A stretch of 45,767 nt of DNA from Candidatus Tantalella remota (GTDB taxonomy: Bacteria; Omnitrophota; Gorgyraeia; Tantalellales; Tantalellaceae): the NCBI GenBank assembly GCA_030765685.1, contig JAVCCB010000008.1, positions 1 to 45,767 on the forward strand, written 5' to 3'. This document shows positions 44,337 through 45,767 of the stretch, in pieces. Numbering within the stretch: the stretch's first letter is position 1; every line of letters starts with the position of its first letter. Below the pieces are notes generated by a model. It saw nothing but the letters and a program-made list of their open reading frames with translations, did not search any database and had not been told where the DNA came from. Position numbers and translations under genes: made by a program.

Positions 44337-44365
44337 TTGACTATAAATATCATATATGTTAAACT
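44337..44365 (+). promoter_or_regulatory. Probable gpsA promoter
   Basis: -35 TTGACT (44337-44342), 17-base spacer, -10 TAAACT (44360-44365), 12 bases before the gpsA ATG. A TATAAT at 44314 offers an alternative -10 with a poorer -35. Confidence 0.5.
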
Positions 44366-44377
44366 TTTGACGATATC

Positions 44378-45361
44378 ATGAGTAAAGTATGCATCATAGG
44401 AGACGGAGGATGGGGAACGGCATTGGCTATTCTTTTAGTAGAGAAGGGTGTCGATACTGTTCTTTGGAGCTATTCCCCTGAATATGCCGAATATCTCGAT
44501 AAAAAAAGGGAAAACAGCAAATTTCTTGAGGGTGTACCTCTGCCTGCCGATCTTAAGATAACATCGGATGTCGATGAGGCAAAGGGAGCCGACTATGCTG
44601 TTTTTGTGGTACCCTGCGAGTATCTGAGAAGTGTAGCTGAAAAATTCTCTGATGCGGGTTTCGGTAATATAGTAAGCGCTACCAAAGGTATAGAGACAGG
44701 TACCCTGAAGAGGGCGACAGAGATGTTGGAAGACTATTTTCCGGCGGACAGGATCAGCGTTCTTTCCGGCCCCAGCATCTCTTATGAAGTCGCAAGAGGG
44801 ATCCCTACTACGGTAGTGGTCGCTTCTGATGGTGATTGCAAAGACAGTGTAAGCGACCTGTTCATGACTGATAATTTCAGAGTTTATACTTTGGCCGACG
44901 TGCTTGGTGTCGAGCTTGGAGGGGCACTTAAAAATATTATTGCTATCGCCGCCGGGGTATCGGACGGCATGGGTTTCGGGACTAATTCGAAGGCAGCTCT
45001 TTTGACAAGAGGTCTCGCGGAGATCACCCGACTGGGTGTGAAGATGGGCGCTGAAAGCTCCACCTTCAGGGGGCTAAGCGGACTGGGAGACCTGGCGACA
45101 ACGTGTATAAGCCGTTACAGCCGGAACAGATGGTTTGGCGAACAGCTGGGAAAAGGCAAGGACATCAAGGAGGTGCTTTCCCAGACCGAAATGGTTGTCG
45201 AGGGAATGGGTACTTCGAGTTCAGCTTATGAGCTTGCGAAGAAATATGGTGTAGAAATGCCGATCACTCAGAAGGTCTATGAGTTGATCTACGAAGGCAA
45301 GGATCCCGCGGTTGCGGTCAAAGAACTTATGACTCGCGATCCCAAAGAAGAAGATTATTAA
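44378..45361 (+). CDS. gpsA: NAD(P)-dependent glycerol-3-phosphate dehydrogenase
   Basis: GpsA reduces dihydroxyacetone phosphate to glycerol 3-phosphate for phospholipid synthesis, feeding PlsY. The 327-residue protein begins with the Rossmann loop GDGGWGTALA (8-17) and has SATKGIE and VLSGPSISYEVARG. Catalytic Lys185 lies in GGALKNIIAIAAGVSDG, and SKAALLTRGLAEITRLG and GLSGLGDLATTC follow. The start has no clear ribosome-binding site (only ATATC upstream), possibly a short-leader mRNA. It lies about 800 bases after plsY, interrupted by the orphan gene. Confidence 0.97.
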   Translation: MSKVCIIGDGGWGTALAILLVEKGVDTVLWSYSPEYAEYLDKKRENSKFLEGVPLPADLKITSDVDEAKGADYAVFVVPCEYLRSVAEKFSDAGFGNIVSATKGIETGTLKRATEMLEDYFPADRISVLSGPSISYEVARGIPTTVVVASDGDCKDSVSDLFMTDNFRVYTLADVLGVELGGALKNIIAIAAGVSDGMGFGTNSKAALLTRGLAEITRLGVKMGAESSTFRGLSGLGDLATTCISRYSRNRWFGEQLGKGKDIKEVLSQTEMVVEGMGTSSSAYELAKKYGVEMPITQKVYELIYEGKDPAVAVKELMTRDPKEEDY

Positions 45362-45404
45362 TATTTAATCGTAAGATCTGAATTGTTCATTGTGAGTATA
45401 GCGT

Positions 45405-45482
45405 CGGGACGTAGCGCAGTCTGGTTAGCGTACTAGTCTGGGGGACTAGGGGTCGTGGGTTCGAATCCCACCGTCCCGACCA
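45405..45482 (+). tRNA. tRNA-Pro (anticodon GGG)
   Basis: A complete cloverleaf. Acceptor arms are CGGGACG (45405-45411) and CGTCCCG (45472-45478). The D-arm is TAGCGCAGTCTGGTTAGCG. The anticodon stem CTAGT/ACTAG holds the seven-base loop CTGGGGG, giving anticodon GGG (reads CCC/CCU). The T-loop is GTTCGAATC. Discriminator A and CCA are encoded (45479-45482). No intron. Confidence 0.96.
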
Positions 45483-45767
45483 GTTATTTAAAGTGTCGGT
45501 AATGGCGAATGGGATGAGAAGGGAGCCGCCGAGCCCATATAAGGGAAGCTGCGACGAAAAGGAGCAGCGACAAAAGTTGAAGCGGGGGTGGCCGTGATCT
45601 TTGACGAAAGAAAAGATCATCTCGAAAGACCGAGTTAGCGAGGTCTTGAGAGAACTTACAAAGATCTCTCGCTTTCGCTCGAGATTAATTCGACCATACA
45701 GCTTATGTTCGCTACGCTCCATAAGTTGTGGTCTTATTTAAGGCGCCGAATCCCACCGTCCCGACCA
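45462..45767 (+). repeat. Direct duplication of the tRNA-Pro 3' end flanking 264 bases
   Basis: The last 21 bases of the tRNA (45462-45482, ending in CCA) recur exactly at 45747-45767, where the window ends. The second copy is not part of a full tRNA. The 264 bases between hold a short-hairpin repeat and no gene. This resembles attL/attR borders of an element in a tRNA 3' end, but the repeat ending exactly at the window edge could also reflect an assembly boundary. Confidence 0.75.
45590..45735 (-). repeat. Dispersed modular short-hairpin repeat, copy 3 (inverted)
   Basis: This block contains hairpins GATCTTT/AAAGATC (45596-45602 with 45612-45618), AAGACC/GGTCTT (45626-45631 with 45642-45647), a CTCGCTTTCGCTCGAG module and CTTATG/CATAAG (45702-45707 with 45720-45725). 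Its reverse complement matches 6894-6955 closely, in the same module order. Confidence 0.8.

Noticed and set aside
45387..45722. Minus-strand ORF of 111 codons including a WDSNPRPLVPQTSTLTRLRY segment
   Set aside because: This is the reverse translation of the tRNA-Pro gene and the adjoining hairpin repeat, a well-known false protein.

Overview
This window is a dense, almost entirely plus-strand stretch of bacterial chromosome. It holds housekeeping and amino-acid biosynthesis genes with a roughly balanced base composition. The envelope-lipid genes (plsY, gpsA, pgsA, lepB), a structured secreted beta-propeller protein and the overall gene order resemble uncultivated Gram-negative-type phyla such as Omnitrophota. 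That placement is an impression from gene content and order, not something the sequence proves.

Layout. 1-994 (minus): 5' part of a GH1 beta-glucosidase cut by the window edge. 1120-2985: a promoter, a hairpin-rich leader, a secreted propeller protein and a terminator. 3070-9243: fatty-acid and electron-transfer genes (fabG, acpP, fabF, acyl-CoA dehydrogenase, etfB, and an etfA with a fused 2[4Fe-4S] ferredoxin domain). 9318-14559: a small MerR-type regulator with its own promoter/operator, smc, a GAF-GGDEF cyclase and a 28-codon PAS-like remnant. 14609-20438: cinA domain, thpR, a four-helix-bundle gene, recA, alaS. 20440-25021: hisD, hisB, hisHAF, hisI. 25107-33459: trpEGDC, a TrpB2-type synthase, trpFBA. 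33459-36224: ruvX, an M16 peptidase and an M50-CBS peptidase. 36275-43582: rpe, phosphohexomutase, lepA, lepB, pgsA, der, plsY. 43593-44268: an AT-rich orphan gene with its own promoter and terminator. 44378-45482: gpsA and tRNA-Pro(GGG). The last 285 bases end in a second copy of the tRNA 3' end.

Many neighbouring genes overlap by 1-17 bases, giving translationally coupled blocks (hisH-A-F, trpE-G, trpF-B, trpA-ruvX-M16-M50, lepA-lepB, pgsA-der-plsY). From 14.6 to 41.1 kb, many of the remaining gaps are filled by degenerate tandem arrays with a strict 7-base period, and in two places 6 or 8. These often occur as two converging, mutually complementary arms. They reach into stop codons (cinA, thpR, hisD, M50), run up to start codons (thpR, trpE), contribute a promoter (cinA) and bracket the four-helix-bundle gene as inverted repeats. 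I regard this array system as the most interesting and least explained content of the window. Before 14 kb and after 45 kb the gaps instead hold copies of a different, modular short-hairpin repeat.
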